Positions 18,777-27,569 of a DNA stretch of 64,000 bases are shown one piece after another. Each line of letters begins with the position of its first letter. The stretch's first letter is position 1. Made by a program: the position numbers and the translations under genes. The notes under the pieces were generated by a model. That model had not been told where the DNA came from. It was given only the letters and a program-made list of their open reading frames with translations, and ran no database searches. Source of the DNA: Idiomarina aquatica (lineage in GTDB: Bacteria > Pseudomonadota > Gammaproteobacteria > Enterobacterales > Alteromonadaceae); the NCBI RefSeq assembly GCF_003987185.1, contig NZ_PIPS01000004.1:1-64000 (forward strand), in the 5' to 3' direction.

Positions 18777-18803
18777 CCGGCACAGCCTTTGCTGCTGTGC
18801 CGG
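18777..18803 (+). terminator. Hairpin after purD
   Basis: CCGGCACAGC and GCTGTGCCGG form a perfect 10-bp stem with a short loop, 9 bp after the purD stop. The tail is CCTCGCCTTT rather than a U-run, so termination may be inefficient or Rho-assisted. Confidence 0.55.
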
Positions 18804-18892
18804 CCTCGCCTTTACCTTTAGCTGTAACAGCTCTGTCACAGAAATTAAGTAAACTGCCCTCTGCCATTAAATTAACAAACCGCCTGAGGGTT

Positions 18893-20620
18893 ATGAATTC
18901 TGCGCGCGAACTGCTCAAACTTATTGAATCCAAACAGCTGTTTCCGCTGTTCCAGCCAATAATCGATACCGCAGAAGAACACATTATTGGTTATGAAGCA
19001 CTGATTCGTGGTCCGCAGGGTCATCCCCTCGAATTTCCTGATGCGCTGTTCAGTGCCGCGCAACAGCATGATTTACTGTCAGAGCTGGAGCTGGCCTGCC
19101 GCGAAGCCGCAATAAGGGAATTCTTACTGTTAGATACCGACGCGCGCTTATTTCTGAACGTAAATCCTAATGTCTTACAGGATAGTGATCATCCTCACGG
19201 TACCACGCTGAGGCTCTCCCAGCAGCTGGGGATTGACCCTCGCCGTATTGTCATTGAATTATCTGAACGCTACCCAATACAGCAGCCTGAGCTGCTAAAG
19301 GAGGCGGTACTCCATTACCAACAATTAGGTTTTTTAGTCGCCATTGACGACTTAGGCGCGGGCTATTCGGGCCTTAAACTGTGGTCGGAAATTAAACCTG
19401 ATTTTGTCAAAATCGACCGCTACTTCATCAGTGACTTAAACAACCAGCCGACCAAGCGTGAATTTGTACAGTCGATTACCTCTTTAGCCCGCAAGGTAAA
19501 TGCGAAAGTCATTGCTGAAGGTATTGAAACCATCGAAGAGTTTCACCAACTGCACCACCTTAATCTTTTCCTTTGTCAGGGTTTTTTGTTTGCCAGACCC
19601 ACCAAAAATCCACCACAAACATTGCCCGTTGAGCACTTATTGCCGCAAGCCCGTAACACCATTGCGCCCAACCCGGATACCATTGCCAGCGTTACTCGCG
19701 ATGCCATTACGTTATCGCCTTTTGACAAAGCCCATAATGCGTTGGAGTTGTTCAGTAACCGTAGGACCTTGTGTTCAATTCCGATCGTTGACAATGGCAA
19801 AGCGGTCGGCATGTTACGTCGGGAGTCATTAATGGAGCTGTTTTCAGGCTCCTATGGGCGGGCGCTTTATGCGAACAAGGAGGTTTCAAGGGTGATGGAC
19901 AGCAACCCGGTTGTCGTTGACTGTAACACCCCCATTGATACCGTATCGACCATTATCACCGATGACGATGACGTCGATATATTCCGCGAGTTTATCGTTA
20001 CTCAAAAGCAACAGTTTTTAGGCGTTGCATCCGTTCGGGATCTGTTAAAGCGCATTACTGAACTGCGCATACAGAACGCGCGTTACGCTAATCCACTGAC
20101 GTTACTGCCGGGTAACGTTCCCATTCATCAGCACCTGGATGAACTGCTGGCCGCTCGCCAATCGTTTGCCATCGCTTACTTTGATATTAATCACTTTAAG
20201 CCTTTCAACGACAATTATGGCTATGCCAAAGGTGACGAAGTCATTCGTCAACTCGGCCAACTACTGGTTCAGTATGCGGACAGCCCGTATACCTTTATTG
20301 GCCATATCGGGGGTGATGATTTTGTGGTGATTTTCCGTAAAACAGAGGTCGCCGAAGTCATATGCAAACAGGTCATCGACGCCTTTGAACAACACATTAC
20401 GACCTTTTATTCAACGCAGGATAAGCAACGAGGGTATGTGTTGGCGACCGGCCGTAACGGTCAACAGCAGAGTTTTCCGCTAACGTCATTGGCGGTTGGG
20501 TTGGTGATTGTCAGTGCTGACACGATTCAATCGCATCATCAGGTAGCGGCTCTGGCCAGCGAGGCCAAAAAGCAGGCAAAACAGGAAAGCGGCAGTTACT
20601 GTTACGTTGACTGCCGCTGA
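18893..20620 (+). CDS. EAL-CBS-GGDEF c-di-GMP signalling protein
   Basis: A 575-residue cytoplasmic protein with no membrane segment. It has an N-terminal EAL phosphodiesterase domain (about 1-250), a CBS-pair-like region (about 265-390) and a C-terminal GGDEF domain. The EAL domain keeps the catalytic set: EALIRG (Glu35), FLNVNP, ELSER, IDDLGAGYSG, VKIDR, AEGIET and CQGF. It therefore probably degrades c-di-GMP. The GGDEF site reads GGDDF (residues 473-477), with Asp for the usual catalytic Glu, so cyclase activity is doubtful and the domain may bind GTP as a regulator. The ATG was chosen for its GAGGG ribosome-binding site and because the family N-terminus begins here. The gene follows purD and converges on maoP. 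Confidence 0.88.
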   Translation: MNSARELLKLIESKQLFPLFQPIIDTAEEHIIGYEALIRGPQGHPLEFPDALFSAAQQHDLLSELELACREAAIREFLLLDTDARLFLNVNPNVLQDSDHPHGTTLRLSQQLGIDPRRIVIELSERYPIQQPELLKEAVLHYQQLGFLVAIDDLGAGYSGLKLWSEIKPDFVKIDRYFISDLNNQPTKREFVQSITSLARKVNAKVIAEGIETIEEFHQLHHLNLFLCQGFLFARPTKNPPQTLPVEHLLPQARNTIAPNPDTIASVTRDAITLSPFDKAHNALELFSNRRTLCSIPIVDNGKAVGMLRRESLMELFSGSYGRALYANKEVSRVMDSNPVVVDCNTPIDTVSTIITDDDDVDIFREFIVTQKQQFLGVASVRDLLKRITELRIQNARYANPLTLLPGNVPIHQHLDELLAARQSFAIAYFDINHFKPFNDNYGYAKGDEVIRQLGQLLVQYADSPYTFIGHIGGDDFVVIFRKTEVAEVICKQVIDAFEQHITTFYSTQDKQRGYVLATGRNGQQQSFPLTSLAVGLVIVSADTIQSHHQVAALASEAKKQAKQESGSYCYVDCR

Positions 20621-20626
20621 CCTCAA

Positions 20627-20998
20627 TTAATCTTCAACGATCAAATCGTCTTCACTGTCCTCAGCGGAACCCGAACCAAAACTCTCATCGGCAAACTTAC
20701 CCCGGCCATACATGCTGGCCACTTTGGGGCGATGAATGCGCGCCTGATATTTGGCCCACGCTTTTTCAACCAATGTCTGTGGCGCCTGTTCACCGCGAGC
20801 CGAAGCCAATAAAGCCTCATCCTCTTGGTTCTGAGGCTGGTAATCACCGTTCAGTAATGCCGTAATCAGACAGCCGTATTGGGTCAAAGCATCACTTTCG
20901 CGAATAGAGAAATCACCGGAGCGAGAAAAGCCGTAAGGATAATTACGAAAGTCATTAAATGATCTCTTTAACAGAGACTCACGAGTCATAGTGGTCAT
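20627..20998 (-). CDS. maoP: Macrodomain Ori organization protein MaoP (DUF413, YifE)
   Basis: A 123-residue protein of the MaoP/DUF413 family. The block YPYGFSRSGDFSIRESDAL matches the YPRGFSRHGDFTIKEAQLL of E. coli YifE, and WAKYQARIHRPK matches WSKYMTRIKRPK. In E. coli, MaoP acts with the DNA site maoS to keep the Ori macrodomain constrained. The acidic C-terminal tail (EDSEDDLIVED) is also shared. Whether a maoS-like site is nearby could not be judged. The start follows a GGAAGGG ribosome-binding site. It stands alone, convergent with the EAL-CBS-GGDEF gene. Confidence 0.88.
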   Translation of the reverse strand: MTTMTRESLLKRSFNDFRNYPYGFSRSGDFSIRESDALTQYGCLITALLNGDYQPQNQEDEALLASARGEQAPQTLVEKAWAKYQARIHRPKVASMYGRGKFADESFGSGSAEDSEDDLIVED

Positions 20999-21107
20999 GG
21001 CAAGCCCTTCCTACAGACTAAAACCGAACAAAAAGTCTGTCGCTCAGAAACGACAAAGACGATATAGAGCGATATTCAGACTTTGTCAATTAAAATATGT
21101 GAAGGAC

Positions 21108-22322
21108 CTAAAAAAAAGCCGCCATCAGGCTCTTACCACTGAGTAGCAGTGACACCAACATGATAACGCCAGCCAATAGATTCTGCCGGGTATTGTTGCG
21201 GTAACTGCCCAAATGTGGCTTATTGCATAACCACCAGATGAAGCCGGCCATTACTGGCAGCAAAATGCCGTTAGCTACCTGCGCCAGCCAAATCACGCTG
21301 ACAGGCTTGATGCCTGCGCTACTGATAACAATCCCGATCAGTAAGATAATACTCCAGGTGGCCCGGAACGAACGGCTTTTTAAGTGACCTGACCAACCCA
21401 TAATACCGCTGAGGGCGTAGGCCGATGCCAACGGCGCCGTGGTAGCAGAGGAGATCCCAGCCGCAAACAGCCCTATCGCCATCAGATACTGAGCTCCGAC
21501 GCCAAACAGCGGTTCCAACGATTGCGCCAGATCAGCGGCGCTGTCGATGGTGCTCTCGCGACCAAAGAAAGCCGATGCCGCAGTCGCCAACACCGCCATC
21601 GAAATTAACCCGCCCAACGGAATCGACAGCAGACTGTCTTGTTGTGCCTGTTTCAGCTGTGACGCTGTTTGCCACTTTTTAGCGGCACTGGATGCGTGCA
21701 GAAAAAGGTTGTAAGGCACCACTGTGGTACCAATCAACGCCACTACCGTGAGCGTTGCGCCGCTTGGCATTGACGGGATAAAAAGTCCTTTCAACAGCCC
21801 CATCACGTCAGGCTGGGTTAATACGAAGGTGCCAATAAAAGCCAGACTCATTAGCAGTACTAAACCAATAAGTGCTTTCTCAATGAGCCTCGCACTACCA
21901 CTCCACAGCACCGCGAACGCTACCGCACCTACCGCCACTGGCCATGCATTTTCAAGCCCTAACGACGTTAAGCTGAAATCCCCCAACAGTCCGGCCAGGC
22001 CCAGGCTGGCGCCCGATAAGTTACCGCCCTGATAGACGCTGTTACCAACGACAACGGCCGCAAAAACCAAGGCGATGAAAAAACCGCGACTGGCGGGATG
22101 CGTTAAATTTTCCCGAATATTCTCACCCAGCCCTTTTTGCGTAATCACACCAACACGTAACGCCATCTCTTGCAGGATCAGACAGGCGAGCACGGAAAAC
22201 AGCAAAGCCCATAGTAGCGCGTAGCCGAAATTGGCGCCCGCCAACGACGCCGTTACTACCGTTCCCGGACCAATGAAGGCTGCCGCTACCAGCGCGCCCG
22301 GACCAAACTGCGACAGTTTCAT
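21108..22322 (-). CDS. Divergent Nramp-family divalent metal transporter
   Basis: A 404-residue membrane protein with about eleven transmembrane segments and the Nramp fold (LeuT-like). In classical MntH the metal is bound by DPGN in helix 1 and MPHN in helix 6. Here these read GPGT (residues 18-21) and VPYN (202-205), so the metal-binding Asp, the helix-1 Asn and the soft Met ligand are all lost. The substrate is therefore unlikely to be a standard Mn2+/Fe2+ bound in the usual way; Nramp-related Mg2+ transporters also lose such ligands. Its ATG overlaps the stop codon of the upstream TPR-GGDEF gene by four bases, so the two are translationally coupled. Substrate is unknown. Confidence 0.8.
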   Translation of the reverse strand: MKLSQFGPGALVAAAFIGPGTVVTASLAGANFGYALLWALLFSVLACLILQEMALRVGVITQKGLGENIRENLTHPASRGFFIALVFAAVVVGNSVYQGGNLSGASLGLAGLLGDFSLTSLGLENAWPVAVGAVAFAVLWSGSARLIEKALIGLVLLMSLAFIGTFVLTQPDVMGLLKGLFIPSMPSGATLTVVALIGTTVVPYNLFLHASSAAKKWQTASQLKQAQQDSLLSIPLGGLISMAVLATAASAFFGRESTIDSAADLAQSLEPLFGVGAQYLMAIGLFAAGISSATTAPLASAYALSGIMGWSGHLKSRSFRATWSIILLIGIVISSAGIKPVSVIWLAQVANGILLPVMAGFIWWLCNKPHLGSYRNNTRQNLLAGVIMLVSLLLSGKSLMAAFF

Positions 22323-24409
22323 TGTTGTGGCCCTTCGATCACCGTCAGCGTGATCCAGTTGTTGTTCATGGCTTCATTTAAGTCGTGTTCGAGTGCATTG
22401 CACGCCGTATCATAATCAACCAGCAACTCGGTAACGCCACACGCTCGATTACGGCCTCTTGCCTTGCAGGTGTAGAGCGCCATATCGGCAATCTGTAGTG
22501 CGCGTTCCCAGTCCACTTGCTGTTCGCTGAGATCAGCAAACGGCAGTTCAATAAACCCTATGCTGGTGGTGATACTGATCAACTCATCATTTATTTTAAT
22601 TGGGTTCTCGGCAACCGTACGCAAAATACGTTCGGCCAGTTGGAGCAGGCTACTCTGTTTAATGCCTTTCACATAAAACAGAAATTCCTCTCCACCCCAG
22701 CGCACCAGAATGTCTGAATCGCGGCAGATGTTTTGTAACCGCTTGCTTAATTCGGTGAGAACCTTGTCACCACCGGCGTGGCCATGCCGATCATTAATCT
22801 GCTTAAAACGATCAATATCAAGCAACAGTAAGCCATCCTGACTCTTGTCTAGGGAACGAGCGCGGTCGAGCATGCGCTCTTGCAGCGCTCGTCGGTTCCA
22901 AAGACCGGTCAACGGATCCTTCAATGATTGATCGGCCAGTTGCTCATTAGCGCGATTTAACTGTTGATTGGCACGCTTCGATTTGCGGTACAACAAAAAT
23001 ACCAGCACCAGACAAACGGCAGAAAATGCGGTAAACAAGATCCATACAATGCGTTGTTGTTCACTATTTTTAATGATTTGCTCTTTTAATTCATTCTGCT
23101 GTTCCAACAGCTCAATCTGCTGTGCATCGTCGCGTGATTTGTAGACGGCTTGCAACTCCGTCATTTTTTCTAATTGCGCGTCCTTCAGAATGCGCTCTTT
23201 CAACTTGATACGCTCACGCAAAATCTCAGCCTCGGCTGCATAGTCACCTATCAATGCATAGGCCTGAGCTAATTCACCGAGCACCATCTCGAGTTCCGAT
23301 TGCGACAAGCTGTCACGAAAGATCTGGGTCGCTTCTTCCATCTGCTTGATGCCCAGACTGTCTCCCTGTTTCACTGCAATGAAACCAAGATTAAAATCGA
23401 TGGTACTGAGCATTTCATCAAATCCCAGTGCTTCCGCCTTATCACGAGCTTCCAGCAAATGCTCACGCGCCTGCTCAAACCGATCCAGCCGGAGATAAGT
23501 ATCACCGAAGTTATTGAGAATGATGACTTCCTGGTAATCAGCTTCCAGTTCCTGCGCCAGCTGGTAAGCCCGTCTTAATGACTGCAGTGCCCGCTCGTAA
23601 TCGCCAATCGAAATTTCGGCATAATATTTCGAAAACCACAAATCATAAGCGAGGCCCTGATAGCCTTTTTCCACGGCTTCTGGCACGGTTTCCTCAACCG
23701 TTAAAATAGCAGCATCCCACTGTTCCAATGAGATTTGAATGTTGGCAATGCGACTGAGCAAATACAGCCGCCGGCCCTCATTCAGCGATGAATCCATTTC
23801 TCCCAACGCCTGCTGCGCCTGCAGTAAGTGCTGAAGCGCTGAATCAAAACGCTCCCAGTCAACATAGATAGAGGACAGCAAGTTATGGCCGTAATAGCGA
23901 ATCCGTGGCGTGCGTGTCTCGTCCAGCAGTCGTTCCAACCTGGGCACCAGTAAAAAAGCATCGCCGCGTTTACCCTCCATCACCAGGAAGTCTATGCGTG
24001 AGGCCAGTATTTCGGCTTGAGCATCTGCCAACCCAACTTGATTAGCCGCCTGTCGGAGGTCATCCAACAGCGCATAGGCCTGTTCAAAACGCTCTTCATA
24101 AGCCAGTTCGCTCGCTTGATAAGCTATCGCTCTTACGCGCGTAATCAGCGGCGTATCCGTAGAAACCTGCGCCACAATGTCTGCCAGTAAAGCTTTCGCC
24201 TGCGCTTCAGACTCGCCTGCCACGGCAAGATAGTTATCCAGCTTATCTTCCAGACGTGCATCAAGAAATTGCTCGTGTACGACTTTTTGGGCATAGCCAT
24301 ACATACTGAACAGGAGTATAAAAATGTAGAGTAATGACTGCGTGACTGGACGCAGCCGTGAGCCGTGCAAAGGGGGCTGGTGGAGCCTGTTTATTGTTTT
24401 TATTGTCAT
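22319..24409 (-). CDS. TPR-containing membrane diguanylate cyclase
   Basis: A 696-residue sensor cyclase. It has a signal sequence near the N-terminus (SLLYIFILLFSMYGYAQ), a long periplasmic region of helical TPR-type repeats (about residues 60-420), a coiled coil, one transmembrane helix (about 454-474) and a cytoplasmic GGDEF domain. The active site is GGEEF at 572-576, with LLDIDRFKQIND and LTGLWNRRAL upstream, so it should make c-di-GMP. No RxxD inhibitory site was identified with certainty. The periplasmic TPR domain probably senses a peptide or envelope protein. It overlaps the downstream Nramp-type gene by four bases. Confidence 0.88.
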   Translation of the reverse strand: MTIKTINRLHQPPLHGSRLRPVTQSLLYIFILLFSMYGYAQKVVHEQFLDARLEDKLDNYLAVAGESEAQAKALLADIVAQVSTDTPLITRVRAIAYQASELAYEERFEQAYALLDDLRQAANQVGLADAQAEILASRIDFLVMEGKRGDAFLLVPRLERLLDETRTPRIRYYGHNLLSSIYVDWERFDSALQHLLQAQQALGEMDSSLNEGRRLYLLSRIANIQISLEQWDAAILTVEETVPEAVEKGYQGLAYDLWFSKYYAEISIGDYERALQSLRRAYQLAQELEADYQEVIILNNFGDTYLRLDRFEQAREHLLEARDKAEALGFDEMLSTIDFNLGFIAVKQGDSLGIKQMEEATQIFRDSLSQSELEMVLGELAQAYALIGDYAAEAEILRERIKLKERILKDAQLEKMTELQAVYKSRDDAQQIELLEQQNELKEQIIKNSEQQRIVWILFTAFSAVCLVLVFLLYRKSKRANQQLNRANEQLADQSLKDPLTGLWNRRALQERMLDRARSLDKSQDGLLLLDIDRFKQINDRHGHAGGDKVLTELSKRLQNICRDSDILVRWGGEEFLFYVKGIKQSSLLQLAERILRTVAENPIKINDELISITTSIGFIELPFADLSEQQVDWERALQIADMALYTCKARGRNRACGVTELLVDYDTACNALEHDLNEAMNNNWITLTVIEGPQQ

Positions 24410-24515
24410 TGGCTCTTCTCGAGTGGCATTTGCGCTTTGATTAAAGTATCAGCAAATAATAACCGATTTTTAACATCATCACCAAGTACTCTAAACAGAA
24501 TACTCTGAGGCTTAT

Positions 24516-26360
24516 ATGGCAGACAAGAAGCTCGATTGGTCAAAAATACTGAAGTCCGGACAGCGCATCTTTATTGGTTCCCATGCCGGCGTACCGACAG
24601 CGCTCATTAAAGACCTGATTGCCCACTCGAAAAACTTGCATGATATCGAAATCGTCCAGCTAATGACGTTGTCCGATAACGAATGGGCCAAGCCAGAACA
24701 TCAACAGTTGTTCAAGGTAAATACGTTTTTTATTGGTGGTGAAACAGTTAGAACCGCGGTTAATGAAGGGCGCGCTGATTACACACCCTGTTTTATCTCC
24801 GATATTCCTAACTTGTTCGAGAATGGCATTTTGCCCCTCGATGCGGCATTGATCATGGTCAGCCCGGCCGATCAATACGGCTATCACTCGATGGGCGTTT
24901 CCGTGGATGTGGTTTCAGCAGCGGCCAAATTCGCCAATACGGTTATCGCGCAGGTCAATCCGCAGATGCCAGTCACTTACGGCCAGTCCTTTCTGCACAA
25001 ACGTCAAATTGATTACTTTTGGGAACATGAAGAGCCATTACCCACGCTTGAACCACCGGCGACGGAAGACAGCAAGATCATCGAGCGTATCGGACAATAT
25101 ATTGCCCTACTGGTGCGTGATGGCTGCACCTTGCAAATTGGTGTCGGGCGCGTCTGTGCAGCGGCATTAAGATACCTCAGTAACCATAAAGATTTGGGTG
25201 TACACAGCGAACTGATTACCGACGACATCATGGAACTGATGCTAAAAGGGGTCATCAATAACCGCAAGAAGACATTTCACCCCAACAAAATCGTCACCAG
25301 TTTTTGCATGGGCACAAAAAAGCTCTATGATTTCGTACATCAAAACCCACATGTCGGCTTTTACCCGAGCGAATACGTTAATTCACCCACCAATGTTGCT
25401 CGAAATGACAATCTCATTGCCATCAACAGTGCCATTGAAGTGGACTTAACTGGGCAGGTCGTGTCCGACTCCATCGGTCACCAATTTTACAGTGGTATCG
25501 GCGGACAAGTTGACTTTAGCCGTGGTGCGTCACTGAGTAAAGGTGGAAAGCCTGTGGTTGCGCTACCTTCTACAACGGCGGATGGTAAAGTGTCTCGTAT
25601 CGTTGCACACATCAAGGAAGGTGCCGGTGTGGTTACGTCACGCGGCCACGTTCATTATGTGGTAACCGAGTTCGGCGTCGCCTCACTGCGCGGCAAAAGC
25701 ATCCGCGAGCGGGCGTTGGAGCTTATTCGTGTTGCCCATCCGAAGTTCCGCCAACAGTTGCTGCAACAGGTACGCCAACATTACTGGGTACCTCATTATC
25801 AGCAACAGACACCGGTCGACGTGCCTGAACTGGGCGCAATAGGTTTTAAAAAGATCCAGTTTAAAGGGGAAGAATTTGATCTGCGACCACTGTACCCGTC
25901 GGATGAACGACGCTTGCAGGAGTTTTTCTATTCGCACACCAAGGAAACCCTGCAGCTCAGGTACAACGCCGTACCAACCAGCATGAGCCGGGAGAAGTCC
26001 TGCACCCTGGTCAGCATCGATCAGTCAAAGGATCTCGCCCTCTGCATTGTGCGCCAAAAAGGCTCGGCCGCCAAAATTATGGCCGTTGGTCGCTATTACT
26101 TCATCGAATCACAAAACAGCTGTGAGGTAGCCTTCGTAACCCGTGAGCATTACCAGGGACAAGGTATGGCCAGCATGTTACTGCATGAGATGATACGTAT
26201 CGCCAAATCTCGCGGCCTGCAGAGTATGCAGGCAGTCGTACTGGCAAATAATACGCCCATGCTTAACGTCTTTGAGAAAGCCGGGTTTAAACGTTTACCG
26301 GCTGATGAGCCCGGCGAAGTTTTGCTGAAACTGTCGTTGCATGATGACAAGGAAGAGTAA
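24516..26360 (+). CDS. Acetyl-CoA hydrolase/transferase fused to a GNAT acetyltransferase domain
   Basis: A 614-residue two-domain protein. Residues 1 to about 440 are a family I CoA-transferase/acetyl-CoA hydrolase: catalytic Glu308 lies in NSAIEVDLTG, followed by the oxyanion loop SGIGGQVDF (GIGG at 327-330). Residues from about 455 to 610 are a GNAT fold with the acetyl-CoA loop REHYQGQGMASML. The first half could move CoA between acetate and other acyl groups or hydrolyse acetyl-CoA; the second could acetylate an amine, possibly a protein lysine. Such fusions are annotated in marine gammaproteobacteria, but their substrates are not known to me. Its stop codon overlaps the start of a deacetylase gene (TAATG), so the two are coupled. 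Confidence 0.86.
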   Translation: MADKKLDWSKILKSGQRIFIGSHAGVPTALIKDLIAHSKNLHDIEIVQLMTLSDNEWAKPEHQQLFKVNTFFIGGETVRTAVNEGRADYTPCFISDIPNLFENGILPLDAALIMVSPADQYGYHSMGVSVDVVSAAAKFANTVIAQVNPQMPVTYGQSFLHKRQIDYFWEHEEPLPTLEPPATEDSKIIERIGQYIALLVRDGCTLQIGVGRVCAAALRYLSNHKDLGVHSELITDDIMELMLKGVINNRKKTFHPNKIVTSFCMGTKKLYDFVHQNPHVGFYPSEYVNSPTNVARNDNLIAINSAIEVDLTGQVVSDSIGHQFYSGIGGQVDFSRGASLSKGGKPVVALPSTTADGKVSRIVAHIKEGAGVVTSRGHVHYVVTEFGVASLRGKSIRERALELIRVAHPKFRQQLLQQVRQHYWVPHYQQQTPVDVPELGAIGFKKIQFKGEEFDLRPLYPSDERRLQEFFYSHTKETLQLRYNAVPTSMSREKSCTLVSIDQSKDLALCIVRQKGSAAKIMAVGRYYFIESQNSCEVAFVTREHYQGQGMASMLLHEMIRIAKSRGLQSMQAVVLANNTPMLNVFEKAGFKRLPADEPGEVLLKLSLHDDKEE

Positions 26361-27292
26361 TGTCAATTACGTTGTTTTCTCATAAAGATTGTGCGCTGCA
26401 TAATCCTGACCCACACCATCCGGAATGTCCCGCTCGACTGGATGCCATTAACGATCAAATCATTCGTTCTGGCCTTGATTTTGTTATCGTCCGCGAACAA
26501 GCAACCGCCTCCGGTTTGGCGCCCATCTATCAGGTACATGATCGTGCTTATGTTGATGGCCTATTCGCTAAAGTTCCTGCCGACGGCCACATCTGGCTCG
26601 ATCCAGATACACCAATGACGTCCCAAACCCTGACGTCGGCATTGATGGCGGTCGGCGCCAACATCAATGCGGTTGACCATGTCATGTCGCATACAAATCA
26701 TCAGGCATTTTGCGCCGTCCGTCCACCAGGTCACCATGCCACGCGTAATCAGGCCATGGGCTTTTGTGTTTTTAACAACATCGCCATTGCCGCTCGTTAT
26801 GCCATCGATCATTACGGCCTTGAGCGGGTGGCTATTGTTGATTTTGACGTACACCACGGTAACGGCACCGAAGATATTTTTGAACACGATCCGCGGGTCT
26901 TATTCTGTTCCTCGTTTCAGCAACAACTTTACCCATTTGTGGATGAAAATCACAACAACGAGCACATTCTTAGTATTGGTTTACCACCAAGCTGTAAAAA
27001 CTATGAATGGCGGGAAGCGGTTTACCAACGCTGGTTCCCCAAAATTGATGCGTTCAAACCGCAACTTATTCTGATCTCGGCCGGTTTTGACGGCCACATT
27101 GAAGACGAGATGTCCCAATTCTTGTTGAAAGAAGACGATTACTATTGGGTCACCGAACAACTCAAACGGCTCGCTGATAAACACTGCCAGGGGCGGATCG
27201 TTTCAACGCTGGAAGGCGGTTATGCGCTCAGTGCGTTAGGACGTAGTGTCGTCGCTCATCTCAAGGGGATGTTGGGTAGTGATGCGTATTAG
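26360..27292 (+). CDS. Class II histone-deacetylase-family amidohydrolase
   Basis: A 310-residue zinc deacetylase of the HDAC/acetoin-utilisation/acetylpolyamine superfamily. The catalytic His pair is RPPGHH (125-126). Zinc ligands are Asp163 and His165 in DFDVHHGNGT and Asp244 in SAGFDGH; the transition-state tyrosine is Tyr287 in LEGGY. All catalytic residues are present, so it should be active. Bacterial members remove acetyl or other acyl groups from lysines, polyamines or small amines. It starts within the stop codon of the CoA-transferase/GNAT gene, which suggests a linked role in acyl transfer and removal. It may instead belong to a polyamine or acetoin-type pathway; no other genes for these are beside it. 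Confidence 0.9.
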   Translation: MSITLFSHKDCALHNPDPHHPECPARLDAINDQIIRSGLDFVIVREQATASGLAPIYQVHDRAYVDGLFAKVPADGHIWLDPDTPMTSQTLTSALMAVGANINAVDHVMSHTNHQAFCAVRPPGHHATRNQAMGFCVFNNIAIAARYAIDHYGLERVAIVDFDVHHGNGTEDIFEHDPRVLFCSSFQQQLYPFVDENHNNEHILSIGLPPSCKNYEWREAVYQRWFPKIDAFKPQLILISAGFDGHIEDEMSQFLLKEDDYYWVTEQLKRLADKHCQGRIVSTLEGGYALSALGRSVVAHLKGMLGSDAY

Positions 27293-27296
27293 AAAT

Positions 27297-27372
27297 TGGA
27301 GCGGGAAACGAGATTCGAACTCGCGACCCCAACCTTGGCAAGGTTGTGCTCTACCAGCTGAGCTATTCCCGC
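27297..27372 (-). tRNA. glyT: tRNA-Gly (GCC anticodon), copy 2 in transcription order
   Basis: On the minus strand this is a 76-nt cloverleaf including an encoded CCA end. It has a GCGGGAA/TTCCCGC acceptor stem, a D-loop AGCTCAGCTGGTAGAGC, an anticodon stem CAACC/GGTTG around TTGCCAA (anticodon GCC), and the T-arm GGTTCGAATC variant GAGTTCGAATCTC. It is identical to the upstream copy and separated from it by 38 bp. The gene symbol is not certain. Confidence 0.96.
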
Positions 27373-27410
27373 GTCTTTACTAGGTATTGCTATTCGTTGG
27401 AGGACTGACT

Positions 27411-27486
27411 TGGAGCGGGAAACGAGATTCGAACTCGCGACCCCAACCTTGGCAAGGTTGTGCTCTACCAGCTGAGCTATTCCCGC
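27411..27486 (-). tRNA. glyT: tRNA-Gly (GCC anticodon), copy 1 in transcription order
   Basis: A 76-nt tRNA-Gly on the minus strand, identical in sequence to the second copy, with encoded CCA. It is the first of the tandem pair and lies just downstream of a stable-RNA promoter. Tandem GCC glycine tRNAs suit a codon preference for GGC and GGT. The gene symbol is not certain. Confidence 0.96.
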
Positions 27487-27504
27487 TTCGTCAGTGCGGC
27501 GTGT

Positions 27505-27532
27505 ATTCTACCCATTACGCCGCATTCGTCAA
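27505..27532 (-). promoter_or_regulatory. Stable-RNA promoter of the tandem tRNA-Gly genes
   Basis: On the minus strand TTGACG (27532-27527) and TAGAAT (27510-27505) are 16 bp apart, followed by ACACGCC, a GC-rich discriminator. The -35 context AAAAAGTGTTGACG and the -10 context GTAGAATAC are shared with rrn P2 at the left edge of the window. This suggests common growth-rate control. Confidence 0.85.
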
Positions 27533-27569
27533 CACTTTTTCTGCAAAATTAACGCCACTTGGCGAACAT

